Assembly: GCF_900188435.1 (NCBI RefSeq)
Contig: NZ_FYFA01000001.1
Coordinates: forward strand, 1,984,001-2,048,000
Length of the DNA stretch: 64,000 nucleotides
Origin: Marinobacter sp. es.048
GTDB lineage: Bacteria; Pseudomonadota; Gammaproteobacteria; Pseudomonadales; Oleiphilaceae
Reading direction: 5' to 3'
Shown: in pieces, positions 46,018 through 56,857 of the stretch
Layout of the letters: every line of letters begins with the position of its first letter
Position numbering within the stretch: the stretch's first letter is position 1
Notes under the pieces: generated by a model
The model's database searches: none
Seen by the model: only the letters and a program-made list of their open reading frames with translations
Told to the model about the DNA's origin: nothing
Position numbers and translations under genes: made by a program

Positions 46018-47035
46018 GCGTTTCCTCCTCCTTGCTCCGGCGGGTTTCAGCAACAAGTTCCCGCCCGTGGCGGACGAGGAACAGGGCCAGCCACAGAATG
46101 ATCGCAAGCCCGGCGGGCCAGACATAGAGCTCGGTTACCGGTCGATAGAACTTGCCTTCAAGCTCGATCGGTTCCAGTTGATCGATGCTCTCGTAAATGA
46201 GTTCCAGCTCCGGCAGGCTGCGCGCCCGGAAATACTCACCGCCGGTTTGCTGGGCCATGCGGGTCAGCAGGTTTTCGTCCAGATCCCTGGAGGGATTGAC
46301 TCGGCGCGAACCCAGCAGGCCACGCTGCACCATGGACTCGGCGCCAATGCCAATGGTGTACAGGCGGATGCTGGCAGCCGCGGCAATTTCGGTGGCCTTG
46401 TCCGGGGTAATTTCGCCGGCGGTATTGGCGCCATCGGTCAGCAGGACCACAACGCGCTGGTCCTGGGGCCGGTTTCTCAGCCGTTTGGTTGCCAGACCCA
46501 CCGCGTCGCCAATGGCGGTGGCGCGCCCGGCCATGCCCAGGCCTGCCTCGCGCATCAGGGTTCTGACGGTTTCAAGATCGAAGGTGAGGGGAGCCTGGAC
46601 GTAGGGCTCGGTGCCGAACAGGATCAGACCGAGCCGGTCGCCTTGTCTGCGGGAAATAAAGTCATCAAGCACTCGCTTGACCGCCTGCAGGCGATTGATG
46701 CTTCTGCCCTGCAGGACCATATCCTGCTCATCCATGCTGGGTGAAATGTCCACGACCAGCATCAGATCCCGGCCGGAAACCGGCATCTGAACCTGCTCGC
46801 CCAAATGCTGCGGCCTTGCCAGCGCAATCACCAAAAGGGTCCATATAAGAAACAGCAACAGTTGCTGCCAGATCGGTACGCCATTGCCGCGACGACTGAC
46901 CCCGGGCAGGTCCGACAGCCAGTGGCCAACCGGCAGCACCGGCGCGTCGACCGATTGCCCCCTGGGCTTGCGCCATTTCAGGATCAGCGGTAACAGCACC
47001 AGAGCCAGTACCCAGGGCCAGGCAAAATTCAGCAT
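46007..47035 (-). CDS. batA: BatA-like VWA-domain membrane protein
   Basis: A 342-aa protein with two N-terminal transmembrane helices, a VWA domain with MIDAS DISPSMDEQD near residue 90 and TDGANTAGEITP, and a C-terminal transmembrane helix. ATG 47035 has GGGAGG six nt upstream. VWA proteins of this cluster are the usual partners of the MoxR ATPase encoded four genes upstream. It overlaps its neighbours at both ends. Confidence 0.9.
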   Translation of the reverse strand: MLNFAWPWVLALVLLPLILKWRKPRGQSVDAPVLPVGHWLSDLPGVSRRGNGVPIWQQLLLFLIWTLLVIALARPQHLGEQVQMPVSGRDLMLVVDISPSMDEQDMVLQGRSINRLQAVKRVLDDFISRRQGDRLGLILFGTEPYVQAPLTFDLETVRTLMREAGLGMAGRATAIGDAVGLATKRLRNRPQDQRVVVLLTDGANTAGEITPDKATEIAAAASIRLYTIGIGAESMVQRGLLGSRRVNPSRDLDENLLTRMAQQTGGEYFRARSLPELELIYESIDQLEPIELEGKFYRPVTELYVWPAGLAIILWLALFLVRHGRELVAETRRSKEEETHVG

Positions 47036-47499
47036 TTCTGCCCTCCCAGCCACAAACGGGCGAACGCCAGTGCCTCGGTGGGCTCAGCCGAAACCGTGGG
47101 CCGCCACGCACTGTGCACCAGTGCCTCGGCAACTGGTCTGGAGGCAACCCGGTCTCTGGGTGCGGTGGTCATAAGGAATTCCACCCAGGCATCGCCAGTC
47201 AGCGCTTCCGGGTGTTGGTCGGGGTAGCGCTCACGGGCAGCCTGCTTCAGCAGGGTGTTCAGTTGTGCAAACCACGAGGGGTCGGGGCTGGCTAAACGCT
47301 CCAGTCTGGCGAGCTCGGCCCGCGCGAATCGGAACCAGCGGTTTCTTTTTCGTCGCCGGAGAACCAGCCAGGTCAGGGCGGCGAGCGCGGCAATGAGCAG
47401 GACGGCCAGAATCCACCAACCCGGAGCCGGCGGCCAGAAGCCACCGGTTTCGGGCAGGTGAATGTCCCGGAGCTGGTTGAGCGGATCCTGCGGGTTCAT
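47029..47499 (-). CDS. DUF4381 membrane protein
   Basis: A 156-aa protein with the family start DPLNQLRDIHLPETGGFWPPAPGWWIL, one transmembrane helix (LAVLLIAALAALTWLVL) and a basic cytoplasmic tail. Members occur between DUF58 and BatA genes in MoxR clusters; function is unknown. The start overlaps the DUF58 gene end by 4 nt and the end overlaps batA. Confidence 0.87.
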   Translation of the reverse strand: MNPQDPLNQLRDIHLPETGGFWPPAPGWWILAVLLIAALAALTWLVLRRRKRNRWFRFARAELARLERLASPDPSWFAQLNTLLKQAARERYPDQHPEALTGDAWVEFLMTTAPRDRVASRPVAEALVHSAWRPTVSAEPTEALAFARLWLGGQKC

Positions 47500-48437
47500 C
47501 CGATTCGCCCTCCGGGCCCCAGCAGCAACTTCAGGGTCAATGCGGGGTTCTCCGCCGTGGATAACTCTGCCATGGCAACGCCGGAAGTACGGAAGCACTC
47601 TGCCAGCCTGTGTTCATGGTTAGTGACTTTTTCATGCCAGGCCCTTTGGAACCGGGGATTCCCTGCGTCGAACCACACCGGACCGTCCGGACCGGCCACC
47701 GCAAAGCGTCCGCTTGTCGGCAGCTCTTTTTCCAATGGGTCCACAATTCTCAAAGCGCTGACGGCATTATGACGGGCGAGGGCTCCGAGCAGTGTGCCGG
47801 TCTCTGGCGAGATATTCAGGAAATCACTGATCACGAAAATCCGGCTGCCGGTATGGGCCACCCGGCGGGCCTCGATCAGTGCCGTGTCCAGCCGGCACTG
47901 ACCGGCCTGCTCGTCCTGAACCGGCCCTCGGTTATCCCGTCGTTGCTGTTGGTCCAGAGTGTCCAGCAAGCGCAGCACCGACTTCTTACGACGGGCAGGG
48001 CGAAGGACGCTCAGGGTCTCACCATTGAAAACAATACCGCCCACTTGGTCCCCGGACCACAACGCCAGCCAGGCCAGAATGGAGGCGATCTGGGCACAGC
48101 GAACCTGTTTGAAGGCGCCGGTGCTGGCAAAGAACAGGCTGGGACCGAGATCGCACAGGAGCAGCACAGGCCGTTCCCGCTCTTCCTCATAAAGCTTGGT
48201 ATGCGGTTCCTGACGCCTGGCCGTTACCCGCCAGTCGATGCTGCGGATGTCATCTCCGGGCTGGTAAAGACGGACTTCGGCAAACGCCATACCGCGGCCG
48301 CGCTGGGGTGAGCGCTGCAAGCCGGCGTGGCGGGAACGCACGGGGCGGGCAGAGGGCAGTTTCAGTGCCCGTGCGTCTGCCTGCAGGCGGATCAGATCCG
48401 GTAGGCCGATGTGCGTTATTGCTTCGGTGTTGCCCAT
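47496..48437 (-). CDS. DUF58 protein of the MoxR cluster
   Basis: A 313-aa protein with the DUF58 signature GRGMAFAEVRLYQPGDDIRSIDWRVTAR (shown here only as conserved segments GMAFAEVR, PGDDIRSIDW) and a VWA-like fold afterward (LLCDLGPSLFFA). It regularly accompanies MoxR ATPases and is thought to act with them. Located 37 nt after the moxR stop. Confidence 0.9.
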   Translation of the reverse strand: MGNTEAITHIGLPDLIRLQADARALKLPSARPVRSRHAGLQRSPQRGRGMAFAEVRLYQPGDDIRSIDWRVTARRQEPHTKLYEEERERPVLLLCDLGPSLFFASTGAFKQVRCAQIASILAWLALWSGDQVGGIVFNGETLSVLRPARRKKSVLRLLDTLDQQQRRDNRGPVQDEQAGQCRLDTALIEARRVAHTGSRIFVISDFLNISPETGTLLGALARHNAVSALRIVDPLEKELPTSGRFAVAGPDGPVWFDAGNPRFQRAWHEKVTNHEHRLAECFRTSGVAMAELSTAENPALTLKLLLGPGGRIG

Positions 48438-48474
48438 GCCTGACGGCTCCCGTGTATTGCTTCCGTCGATGGCT

Positions 48475-49437
<963 letters not shown>

Positions 49438-49600
49438 TGGAAATGACTGCTCTCTGTATCTGAGGATGTTCCGGAGAAACCCGTATCTTGCGTAGGTAGT
49501 TGCCGAAGTTTTGGCGTCTGGCCGGCAAAAATCAAGGGTTTGACTATGCTTATGTGACGATACGCCGATTACGTTTATTTCACACTAACTGAGGTCGACC

Positions 49601-52600
49601 ATGAATGCGCTGACAGTGGCCAGCAAGGATCAATTCTTTGAACAGTTGGCTGACGCTTTCGCAAAGAAGATTTCCAAAACCGAAGCCAAGAAAATCAGCG
49701 AATTTGCCAAGCAGCATTATGCTCATATTCCCCTCGAAGAGCTGGTCAGTCGACGATTTGCGGATACCTACGGCGCCGTTCTGGCAGCCTGGCAGTTTCT
49801 GCAGAAGCGGTCTGCCGAGGAAACTCCGGTTGCTGTTTTCAACCCCGACCTGGAGAGTGACGGTTGGCAATCGACCCACACCGTTGTTTTTATCCTGCAC
49901 CCGAACATTCCGTTTCTGATTGATTCCCTGCGCATTGCGATAAACCACCGGGAAATCGGTACCCATTCTATCCAGCACTCGATCCTCCAGGTAGAGCGGG
50001 ACGAAGGTGGCAAGCTCAAGAAACTGCACACCTCCAAAAAGAAAGCCTCTGGTTCGGCCTACGAGGCCTTCATTGTTCTCGAGATCGATCGGCACAGTAA
50101 TCCCGAGGATCTTCGGGACCTGGAAGATGCGCTCCAGAATGTGCTGCATGAGGTGCGGATCGCTGTCAGCGATTTCCCTATAGTCACAGAGAAGGTAAAC
50201 GAGATTCTCGGCGAGCTGGAAAGCACCACCGCAGGCATCAATGATGAGCAGAAAGAAGAGGCCCGTGAATTTCTGGAATGGCTGGCCGGGGATCATTTTA
50301 CGTTTCTCGGTTATGACGAGTACGACTTTGCCAAGGACAAAAGCGGCATGGTGGTGCGTCGGGTAGAGAATTCGGAACTGGGTATTCTTCGCGTCAATAA
50401 CGAACGCCCGGACCGGGTTCGCCTGAATGAATTGCCACAGCGCACCCGACACGAAATGACCCGGTGCGACGATATTTTCATCTTCGCGAAGTCGGCCCAG
50501 CGTTCACGGGTGCATCGTCCTGCTTACCCGGACTACATTGCGGTCAAGAAATTCAACAGCAAGGGCGAGGTGGTCGGTGAACGTCGCTTCCTCGGCCTCT
50601 ACACTGCTCGGGTCTACAATGAGCGGCCCGACGAGATCCCCCTGCTGCGTCGGAAGTTCCAGAGCGTAATGAAGCGGTCCGGGTTCCTCCGTGACGATTA
50701 CGCCGGCAAGGAACTGGAGCAGATCCTGACGGTGTATCCCAGGGATGAACTGTTCCAGATTGAGACGGACGAATTACTCAAGGTGGCAAAAAGTATCCTG
50801 TATATCCAGGAGCGCCGCCGCATCGAGTTGTTCCTGCGGGAAGATGTCTACGGTCAGTTTGTTACCTGCCTGGCGTTCTTCCCCAGGGACATCTACAACA
50901 CCGAATTGCGGTTGAAGGTAGAGCAGGTGTTGGTAGACCGGCTGGAAGCCGAGGACGTTGAGTTCGTAACGCACTTTTCCGAGTCGGTATTGGCGCGGGT
51001 CCAGTTCACCATCCGGGTACCCCAGGTTGAGAACCGCCAACTGCCTACGGCGGAGATCCGTGAAAAGGTCATGGAGCTTGCCCAGTCCTGGCGTGACGGT
51101 CTCTCCGAAGCCTTGACCGAGGCTTATGGTGAAGAGCAGGGCAATGAACTTTACCGGCTGTGGGCGGGTGGTTTCCCGGCCAGTTATACCGATATGTTCT
51201 CGCCCAGGCGAGCGGCTATCGATCTGGAGCACATTGCGGCATCGGCTAACAATCACGATCTGGCCATGAGCTTCTACCGGGCTTTGGAAGAGGATGAGAG
51301 CACGCTGCATTTCAAGCTCTTTTACCCCGATGAGCCCTTGCCCCTTTCGGATGTGATGCCGATATTCGATAACCTGGGATTCCGGGTTATCGGTGAGCAC
51401 CCCTTCGAGGTGACTGACAGGCACAACAAGACGGTCTGGATCCACGATTTCACCCTCAAGGCCCACACCGGCAATATCGTGGACATTCACCGTATTCGGC
51501 CAATCTTTGAGGAGCTGTTCCGCCGGGTCTGGTACGGCGAAGCGGAAAACGACGCCTTTAACCGGATGCTGCTTTCTTCCTACATGAGCTGGCGGGAAAT
51601 CGCGTTGCTGCGGACCTATGCCCGGTACATGCGTCAGATCCGGTTCTCCAACAGCCAGACCTTTATTTCCAACACCCTGGTAAATCATGTTGAGCTGACG
51701 CGGTTGTTGCTGGAGTTTTTCGAGATACGCTTTAACCCGGAGCGCTATCAGAGCCCGGGCAAGAGCCAGGCAGCCCAGCAGAAACTGGAAATCGAATTCA
51801 ATGCCGGCCTTGAGGATGTTGAGAATCTCAGTGAGGACCGTGTACTTCGGCTCTACCTGGAGCTGATCCAGGCAACCTTGCGCACAAACTATTACCAGTT
51901 TGATGAGGCTGGCGGTCCCAAGCCCTATATCAGCGTGAAGTTCGATCCATCCCGGATTCCGGACATGCCTCTACCCATGCCGATGTTCGAGATTTTCGTG
52001 TATTCACCCCGCGTTGAGGGTGTGCATCTCAGGGGTGGCAAGGTCGCCCGCGGTGGCTTGCGCTGGTCTGACCGGTTCGAGGATTACCGCACGGAGATTC
52101 TGGGTCTGGTCAAAGCCCAACAGGTCAAGAACGCAGTCATCGTGCCAGTCGGCGCCAAGGGTGGTTTTGTTGCCAAACGCCTGCCCGATCCGTCAGACCG
52201 GGAGTCGTTCCAGGCGGAGGGCATAGAGGCCTATAAAACCTTTATCCGGGGGTTGCTGGATATTACCGACAACCTCGTGGATACGGGTATTGCGTCTCCG
52301 GACCGAGTGATTCGTCACGACGAAGATGACCATTATCTGGTGGTCGCAGCTGACAAAGGCACAGCCACCTTCTCGGATATTGCCAACGGACTGGCCGCGG
52401 AATACGGCTTCTGGATGGGCGACGCCTTCGCTTCCGGCGGCAGCAATGGCTACGACCACAAGAAAATGGGCATTACCGCCCGCGGCGCCTGGGTGTCGGT
52501 AGAACGTCACTTCCGGGAGATGGGTATCAACCCGGCTCTGGATGAATTCACCGCCATCGGTATTGGTGACATGGGCGGCGACGTCTTCGGCAACGGCATG

Positions 52601-54487
52601 CTTTGCTCCGAGAAGACCAAACTGGTTGCGGCCTTTAACCACGTGCACATCTTTATTGATCCGTCGCCGGATCCGGAGAAAAGTTTCAAGGAGCGAAAGC
52701 GCTTGTTCGGGCTCGCTCGCTCGGCGTGGACCGATTACGACAGCAAACTCATTTCCAAGGGCGGCGGAGTCTTCAGCCGGAATGCCAAGTCCATACCGGT
52801 CAGCCCGGAAATGAAGAAGCTGTTGGGCATCAAATCGGACCGGGTGCCGCCCAACATGCTGATCTCGCACATACTCAGGGCTCAGGTCGACCTGCTCTGG
52901 GTGGGTGGTATCGGTACCTACGTGAAGGGCGCCAGCGAATCCCATGGCGATGTCGGGGACAAGGCCAACGACGGTCTGAGGATCAATGGTTCGGAGCTGC
53001 GCTGCAAGGTGGTCGGTGAGGGCGGCAACCTTGGTCTTACACAGCTCGGCCGGATTGAATTCGCCCTGCGGGGCGGGCGCCTGAACACCGATTTCATCGA
53101 TAATTCTGGTGGCGTGGATTGTTCCGACCATGAGGTCAATATGAAGATCCTGCTCAACCGGGCCGTGGCCATGGGCGATCTTACCAACAAGCAGCGCAAC
53201 GTCATGCTGGAAGAGATGACCGACGATGTGGCGGAGCTGGTGCTCAAGAATAACTACCGGCAAACTCAGGCTATCAGTATTGCCAGTGAGGATGCGGCAA
53301 CGCGGCTGGAGGAGTATCGCCGGCTGATGAACACCTTCGAGAGCGAGGGTAAGCTGAACCGGCCCCTGGAGTTCCTGCCGGATGACGAAACCCTGACCGA
53401 GCGCAAGCTGGACAAGAAGGGACTGACCCGGCCGGAATTGTCAGTATTGATTTCCTATGTGAAGGGCGATCTGAAACAGACCCTGATCGACAGTACACTG
53501 CCAGACGATCCGTTGCTGGCTGGGGAAATGTACAAGGTGTTTCCACGGGATTTGACCCAGAAATTCTCGAAGGAGCTTGGAGAGCATCAGCTGCGTCGGG
53601 AAATCATCGCGACCCAGATTGCCAATGACATGGTCAACCACATGGGGATTACCTTTGTGGAGCGTTTGAACCAATCGACAGGAGCTGATGCGGCCTCCAT
53701 TGCACTGGCCTGGATCATCGCCCGGGATGTATTTCGTATTGATAACTGGTGGGACAGGATTGAGGCCCTGGATTTTCATGTACCGGCCCAACTGCAGATG
53801 GAGCTGATGCAGGACCTCATGCGCCTGATGCGCCGCTCGGTACGCTGGCTGTTGCGTAACCGTCGTGCTGAGCTCAGCATTCAGCACCATATGGAGCGGT
53901 TTGCCGACAGCGTCTGGGCAATTACTGCCGGGCTGCCCGAGTATCTTGGTGATCAGGCCAAAACCACCTGGAAAAAACGGCATCAGGCTCTTGTGGATGC
54001 TGGCCTTCCTTCAGAGCTGGCCTCCGTGGTTTCGGGTACCGGGTACCTGTATTCGTCCCTGGGTATCATTGAGGCCCACGAAGCCTCTGGCATGCCCCTG
54101 AAAACTGTCGCCAACCTCTACTATGAGCTGGGTGACCGCCTTGACCTGAACTGGTTTGCCAGCGCTATTGCGGCGATGCAACCGGCTTCCCACTGGCAGG
54201 CACTGGCCCGGGAGAGTTTCCGTGAGGATCTGGACTGGCAGCAGCGGGCTCTGACTACCGGCGTTCTGAAGCTGGCGGAAAAGCCGGAAGACGTATCTGC
54301 CTGTGTGGAGAGCTGGCTGTCGCGCCATCAGCAGATGATTGATCGTTGGAAATCCATGCTTTCCGAGCTCAAGGGGGTGAGAGAGCCAGAATACGCGATG
54401 TTCTCGGTGGCCCTGCGCGAATTGCTGGATCTGGCCCAGAGCACCATGCACCAACCACACACTGGGGCAGAGGTTCAGACCAACTGA
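49601..54487 (+). CDS. gdhB: NAD-specific glutamate dehydrogenase (large, GDH-180 type)
   Basis: A 1628-aa enzyme converting glutamate to 2-oxoglutarate and ammonia with NAD. The N-terminal half contains ACT-like regulatory regions (STHTVVFILHPNIPFLIDSLR); the catalytic core lies near residues 800-1150 (GGKVARGGLRWSDRF; IVPVGAKGGFVAKRLP; GIGDMGGDVFGNGML). Length matches the family of about 1600 aa found in Pseudomonas and Streptomyces. Monocistronic, divergent from moxR with 163 nt between. Confidence 0.96.
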   Translation: MNALTVASKDQFFEQLADAFAKKISKTEAKKISEFAKQHYAHIPLEELVSRRFADTYGAVLAAWQFLQKRSAEETPVAVFNPDLESDGWQSTHTVVFILHPNIPFLIDSLRIAINHREIGTHSIQHSILQVERDEGGKLKKLHTSKKKASGSAYEAFIVLEIDRHSNPEDLRDLEDALQNVLHEVRIAVSDFPIVTEKVNEILGELESTTAGINDEQKEEAREFLEWLAGDHFTFLGYDEYDFAKDKSGMVVRRVENSELGILRVNNERPDRVRLNELPQRTRHEMTRCDDIFIFAKSAQRSRVHRPAYPDYIAVKKFNSKGEVVGERRFLGLYTARVYNERPDEIPLLRRKFQSVMKRSGFLRDDYAGKELEQILTVYPRDELFQIETDELLKVAKSILYIQERRRIELFLREDVYGQFVTCLAFFPRDIYNTELRLKVEQVLVDRLEAEDVEFVTHFSESVLARVQFTIRVPQVENRQLPTAEIREKVMELAQSWRDGLSEALTEAYGEEQGNELYRLWAGGFPASYTDMFSPRRAAIDLEHIAASANNHDLAMSFYRALEEDESTLHFKLFYPDEPLPLSDVMPIFDNLGFRVIGEHPFEVTDRHNKTVWIHDFTLKAHTGNIVDIHRIRPIFEELFRRVWYGEAENDAFNRMLLSSYMSWREIALLRTYARYMRQIRFSNSQTFISNTLVNHVELTRLLLEFFEIRFNPERYQSPGKSQAAQQKLEIEFNAGLEDVENLSEDRVLRLYLELIQATLRTNYYQFDEAGGPKPYISVKFDPSRIPDMPLPMPMFEIFVYSPRVEGVHLRGGKVARGGLRWSDRFEDYRTEILGLVKAQQVKNAVIVPVGAKGGFVAKRLPDPSDRESFQAEGIEAYKTFIRGLLDITDNLVDTGIASPDRVIRHDEDDHYLVVAADKGTATFSDIANGLAAEYGFWMGDAFASGGSNGYDHKKMGITARGAWVSVERHFREMGINPALDEFTAIGIGDMGGDVFGNGMLCSEKTKLVAAFNHVHIFIDPSPDPEKSFKERKRLFGLARSAWTDYDSKLISKGGGVFSRNAKSIPVSPEMKKLLGIKSDRVPPNMLISHILRAQVDLLWVGGIGTYVKGASESHGDVGDKANDGLRINGSELRCKVVGEGGNLGLTQLGRIEFALRGGRLNTDFIDNSGGVDCSDHEVNMKILLNRAVAMGDLTNKQRNVMLEEMTDDVAELVLKNNYRQTQAISIASEDAATRLEEYRRLMNTFESEGKLNRPLEFLPDDETLTERKLDKKGLTRPELSVLISYVKGDLKQTLIDSTLPDDPLLAGEMYKVFPRDLTQKFSKELGEHQLRREIIATQIANDMVNHMGITFVERLNQSTGADAASIALAWIIARDVFRIDNWWDRIEALDFHVPAQLQMELMQDLMRLMRRSVRWLLRNRRAELSIQHHMERFADSVWAITAGLPEYLGDQAKTTWKKRHQALVDAGLPSELASVVSGTGYLYSSLGIIEAHEASGMPLKTVANLYYELGDRLDLNWFASAIAAMQPASHWQALARESFREDLDWQQRALTTGVLKLAEKPEDVSACVESWLSRHQQMIDRWKSMLSELKGVREPEYAMFSVALRELLDLAQSTMHQPHTGAEVQTN

Positions 54488-54552
54488 GTATTGCTTTGAA
54501 ATCCGCATTCCCGTTCAATCGATGATCGGGAACCATCAAACGGAGTGGGATA

Positions 54553-55236
54553 ATGGGTCAGCTTGACCATCTTCTTGAAAAAAACCGGGCCTGGGCGGAT
54601 GGCATCAAGTCTCAGGATCCGCAGTTTTTTCACCGCCTGTCGAACCAGCAGGCACCGGAATACCTATGGATAGGCTGTGCGGACAGCCGTGTACCGGCCA
54701 ACCAGATCGTCGATCTTCTGCCGGGGGAACTCTTCGTTCACCGAAACGTGGCCAACGTGGTTGTCCATACGGATTTTAATTGTCTTTCGGTGTTGCAGTT
54801 CGCCATCGAAGTGTTAAAGGTGAAGCACATTCTGGTGGTTGGCCACTATGGTTGTGGCGGGGTGAGAGCGGCATTGCTCAATGAAGGGTTTGGGCTGATC
54901 AGCAACTGGCTTCGTCATGTTCAGGATGTCCGTGACCGGCACCAGCAGGTGCTGGATGATTTGCCAAGCGTTCAGGATCGCGTGGACCGGCTGTGCGAGC
55001 TCAACGTTGTTGAACAGGTAGGCCATGTCTGCCAGAACAACATTGTTCAGGAAGCCTGGAAGCGGGGGCAGCCACTCACGGTGCATGGCTTTGTCTACGA
55101 TGTCGCTGACGGGATTCTCCGGGACATGGGGTTGTCAGTCGCCAGCGAGGAGGATCGTGAACGGGTCAGGCAGAATAGTATCGATGAATTGGTGCAGAGG
55201 CCGGTGCGCTCGGGGCGTCAGAAAAGCGTCCAGTAG
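54553..55236 (+). CDS. can: Beta-class carbonic anhydrase
   Basis: A 227-aa enzyme interconverting CO2 and bicarbonate. Zinc ligands are visible: Cys42 in IGCADSRVPANQ, then His and Cys in VVGHYGCGGVRAA near residues 97-101; the Asp-Arg pair of the active site follows the first Cys. It ends GRQKSVQ and lies 65 nt after gdhB. Confidence 0.96.
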   Translation: MGQLDHLLEKNRAWADGIKSQDPQFFHRLSNQQAPEYLWIGCADSRVPANQIVDLLPGELFVHRNVANVVVHTDFNCLSVLQFAIEVLKVKHILVVGHYGCGGVRAALLNEGFGLISNWLRHVQDVRDRHQQVLDDLPSVQDRVDRLCELNVVEQVGHVCQNNIVQEAWKRGQPLTVHGFVYDVADGILRDMGLSVASEEDRERVRQNSIDELVQRPVRSGRQKSVQ

Positions 55237-55262
55237 AGAATGTTAAATTGCGTCAAAAAATC

Positions 55263-55276
55263 GTGATGAGCGTCAC
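55263..55276. promoter_or_regulatory. CRP/Vfr-like dyad
   Basis: GTGA-TGAGCG-TCAC is a perfect 4-nt dyad with a six-base spacer, as in the TGTGA-N6-TCACA consensus but missing both outer bases. It lies 81 nt upstream of a small gene. It may be chance. Confidence 0.25.
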
Positions 55277-55356
55277 TTCCTGACCCTCGGCGTCATCACA
55301 GTTGGTCACCTCCCGCTTTGCTACAGTAGATCCTGCAGTAAGCGAGGAGGTAGACC

Positions 55357-55530
55357 ATGAAAGAACTGATGCAAAAAGCCCTGACAGCCCTGAATCAGCG
55401 TAAAGACGGTACTGCCGGCCCGGATCAACGGGGTCGGGGACGCAAACCTTCTGACGCCAGCCAACCCGAAGACTGGGGCATGTCCCCTGAAGATGCTCTG
55501 CGTGTTGGTACGGTCGCCCGTTACAAGTAA
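55357..55530 (+). CDS. Small basic protein of 57 aa, unknown
   Basis: ATG 55357 has a strong GAGGAGG site (55344-55350) six nt upstream and an uninterrupted frame to TAA 55530. The product starts MKELMQKALTALNQRK, has a Gly/Arg-rich middle (GPDQRGRGRKPSDAS) and ends EDWGMSPEDALRVGTVARYK. No membrane segment, signal peptide or recognised domain. The ribosome site and protein-like codon use support it as a real gene; function is unknown. A GC-rich stem-loop follows at 55562-55599. Confidence 0.65.
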   Translation: MKELMQKALTALNQRKDGTAGPDQRGRGRKPSDASQPEDWGMSPEDALRVGTVARYK

Positions 55531-55561
55531 CTGAGTTTGCCATGGTATTTGCCCTCTGATA

Positions 55562-55599
55562 GCCCTCCGGTCTCTGCCTGCCTAGGGAGACGCGAGGGC
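55562..55599 (+). terminator. Stem-loop after the small gene
   Basis: GCCCTC (55562-55567) pairs with GAGGGC (55594-55599), with a further TCTC/GAGA pairing inside. No U-run follows, so this is either a factor-assisted terminator or a leader structure for the rsmC-like gene starting 55 nt later. Confidence 0.4.
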
Positions 55600-55654
55600 T
55601 CATTCCGGTTAAAGTATCCCGTTTCCGAACCATCCACGCGGGATCAGCCAATCA

Positions 55655-56701
55655 ATGTCATTGCCCAATTCCCATGACGCCGTGTTGCGAAACCGCCACC
55701 TGTTGCAGGGGCGGGTGGCCCTGTTGGGCGTAGCCGCCAACGAACTGCTGGCGAATCTGCCGGCCGGCGGTATAGCCATGAGTGAGCATGTCGGTGTGTG
55801 TGCTTCGCTTGCCGGACGCGACGGCTGGCAGATCTGTTTCGGCTACGACGACCCGGCACTGGCTGCCGGCACCTTTGACACCCTGGTCGTGTTTCTGCCC
55901 AAGGCGCGGGCGGAGCTTGACCTGCGTCTTGCCCTGGCGCGCTCGCTGGCTGTGCGGGGCGCCCGGCTAGTGCTTGTTGGCGAGAAGAAAGAAGGCATTG
56001 CCGGAGCCGTCAAACAGCTTAAAGCCGTGGCGCCTGAAGCGACCAAGACCGACAGTGCCAGGCACTGCCAGGTCTGGTGTGCGGAACATATCGAACCCCT
56101 GCCCGAATTCTCGCTTCAGCAGTGGATGACCTGGACCGGCATTGACTGCGAGTCGGTGCATCTGGAAGTCGCTGGGCTGCCGGGTATCTTTAGCCTCGGC
56201 GAGCTGGACGAGGGCACCAGGATGTTGCTGGAAACGTTGGACGAGAATCCGTTGCGATCCAGTTCTGTCCTGGACTTCGCGTGTGGCGCCGGTGTTCTTG
56301 GTGCCTGGCTGCACCGCTGGCATGAGCAGCAGAACCAACCCCGGGTAAAGGTTGACGGAATCGACGTTCAGTCCCAGGCGGTCGTCTGTGCCCGGGCAAC
56401 CTATGAGCGCAACGGCGTTTCGGGACGCATCCTGGCCTCGGATGGCCTTTCGGGAGTGGAGGGCACCTGGCCCGTTATTCTGAGCAATCCCCCGTTTCAT
56501 AATGGTGTCAGAACTGACCTGTCGATGACCGAACGCTTTCTTCGAGAGGTGGTGCGTCATCTGGCACCGGGTGGTGAAGTGCGCCTGGTGGCGAACAGCT
56601 TTCTGCCCTATGAGCCATTGATGAAGCGCTGCATCGGACCGGTTGAACGCCTGCGGGAAGATCGGCGTTTTACGGTCTATCGCGCTTTTCGCCGTTCCTG
56701 A
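55655..56701 (+). CDS. rsmC: 16S rRNA (guanine-N2)-methyltransferase RsmC
   Basis: A 348-aa protein with duplicated methyltransferase folds. The N-terminal half is degenerate; the C-terminal half has the SAM site [15 protein letters not shown] near residue 205 and catalytic NPPFHNG near 275, followed by the RsmC ending [17 protein letters not shown]. RsmC methylates G1207 of 16S rRNA. The homologous RlmG-type gene follows 156 nt downstream. Confidence 0.88.
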   Translation: MSLPNSHDAVLRNRHLLQGRVALLGVAANELLANLPAGGIAMSEHVGVCASLAGRDGWQICFGYDDPALAAGTFDTLVVFLPKARAELDLRLALARSLAVRGARLVLVGEKKEGIAGAVKQLKAVAPEATKTDSARHCQVWCAEHIEPLPEFSLQQWMTWTGIDCESVHLEVAGLPGIFSLGELDEGTRMLLETLDENPLRSSSVLDFACGAGVLGAWLHRWHEQQNQPRVKVDGIDVQSQAVVCARATYERNGVSGRILASDGLSGVEGTWPVILSNPPFHNGVRTDLSMTERFLREVVRHLAPGGEVRLVANSFLPYEPLMKRCIGPVERLREDRRFTVYRAFRRS

Positions 56702-56704
56702 ACG

Positions 56705-56728
56705 AAAAAAGCCCCTGGGGTGAGGGGC
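56705..56728 (-). terminator. Hairpin with T-run on the minus strand
   Basis: GCCCCT/AGGGGC (56711-56716 and 56723-56728) preceded on the plus strand by AAAAAA (56705-56710). Read on the minus strand this is a GC stem followed by six T, an intrinsic terminator pointing left, yet no leftward gene precedes it. On the plus strand it lacks a T-run. Confidence 0.5.
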
Positions 56729-56857
56729 AAGAGGTTCGCGTCCAGAACAACGGAGCCAACCGGAAAAGGGATATTCAGCGTGAACACCCTCCACGTTAGG
56801 GTTAATTTCTAGAATAAACAGCCTAGAATGGCGCTTTTGTGACAAAAAGCCCACAGG

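Noticed and set aside
49530..49600. Sigma-70 promoter for gdhB starting at TTGACT near 49540
   Set aside because: No acceptable -10 hexamer at 16-18 nt spacing.
52193..53263. Antisense frame of 356 codons within the glutamate dehydrogenase gene
   Set aside because: Shadow of the gdhB frame, whose catalytic motifs lie at the same place.
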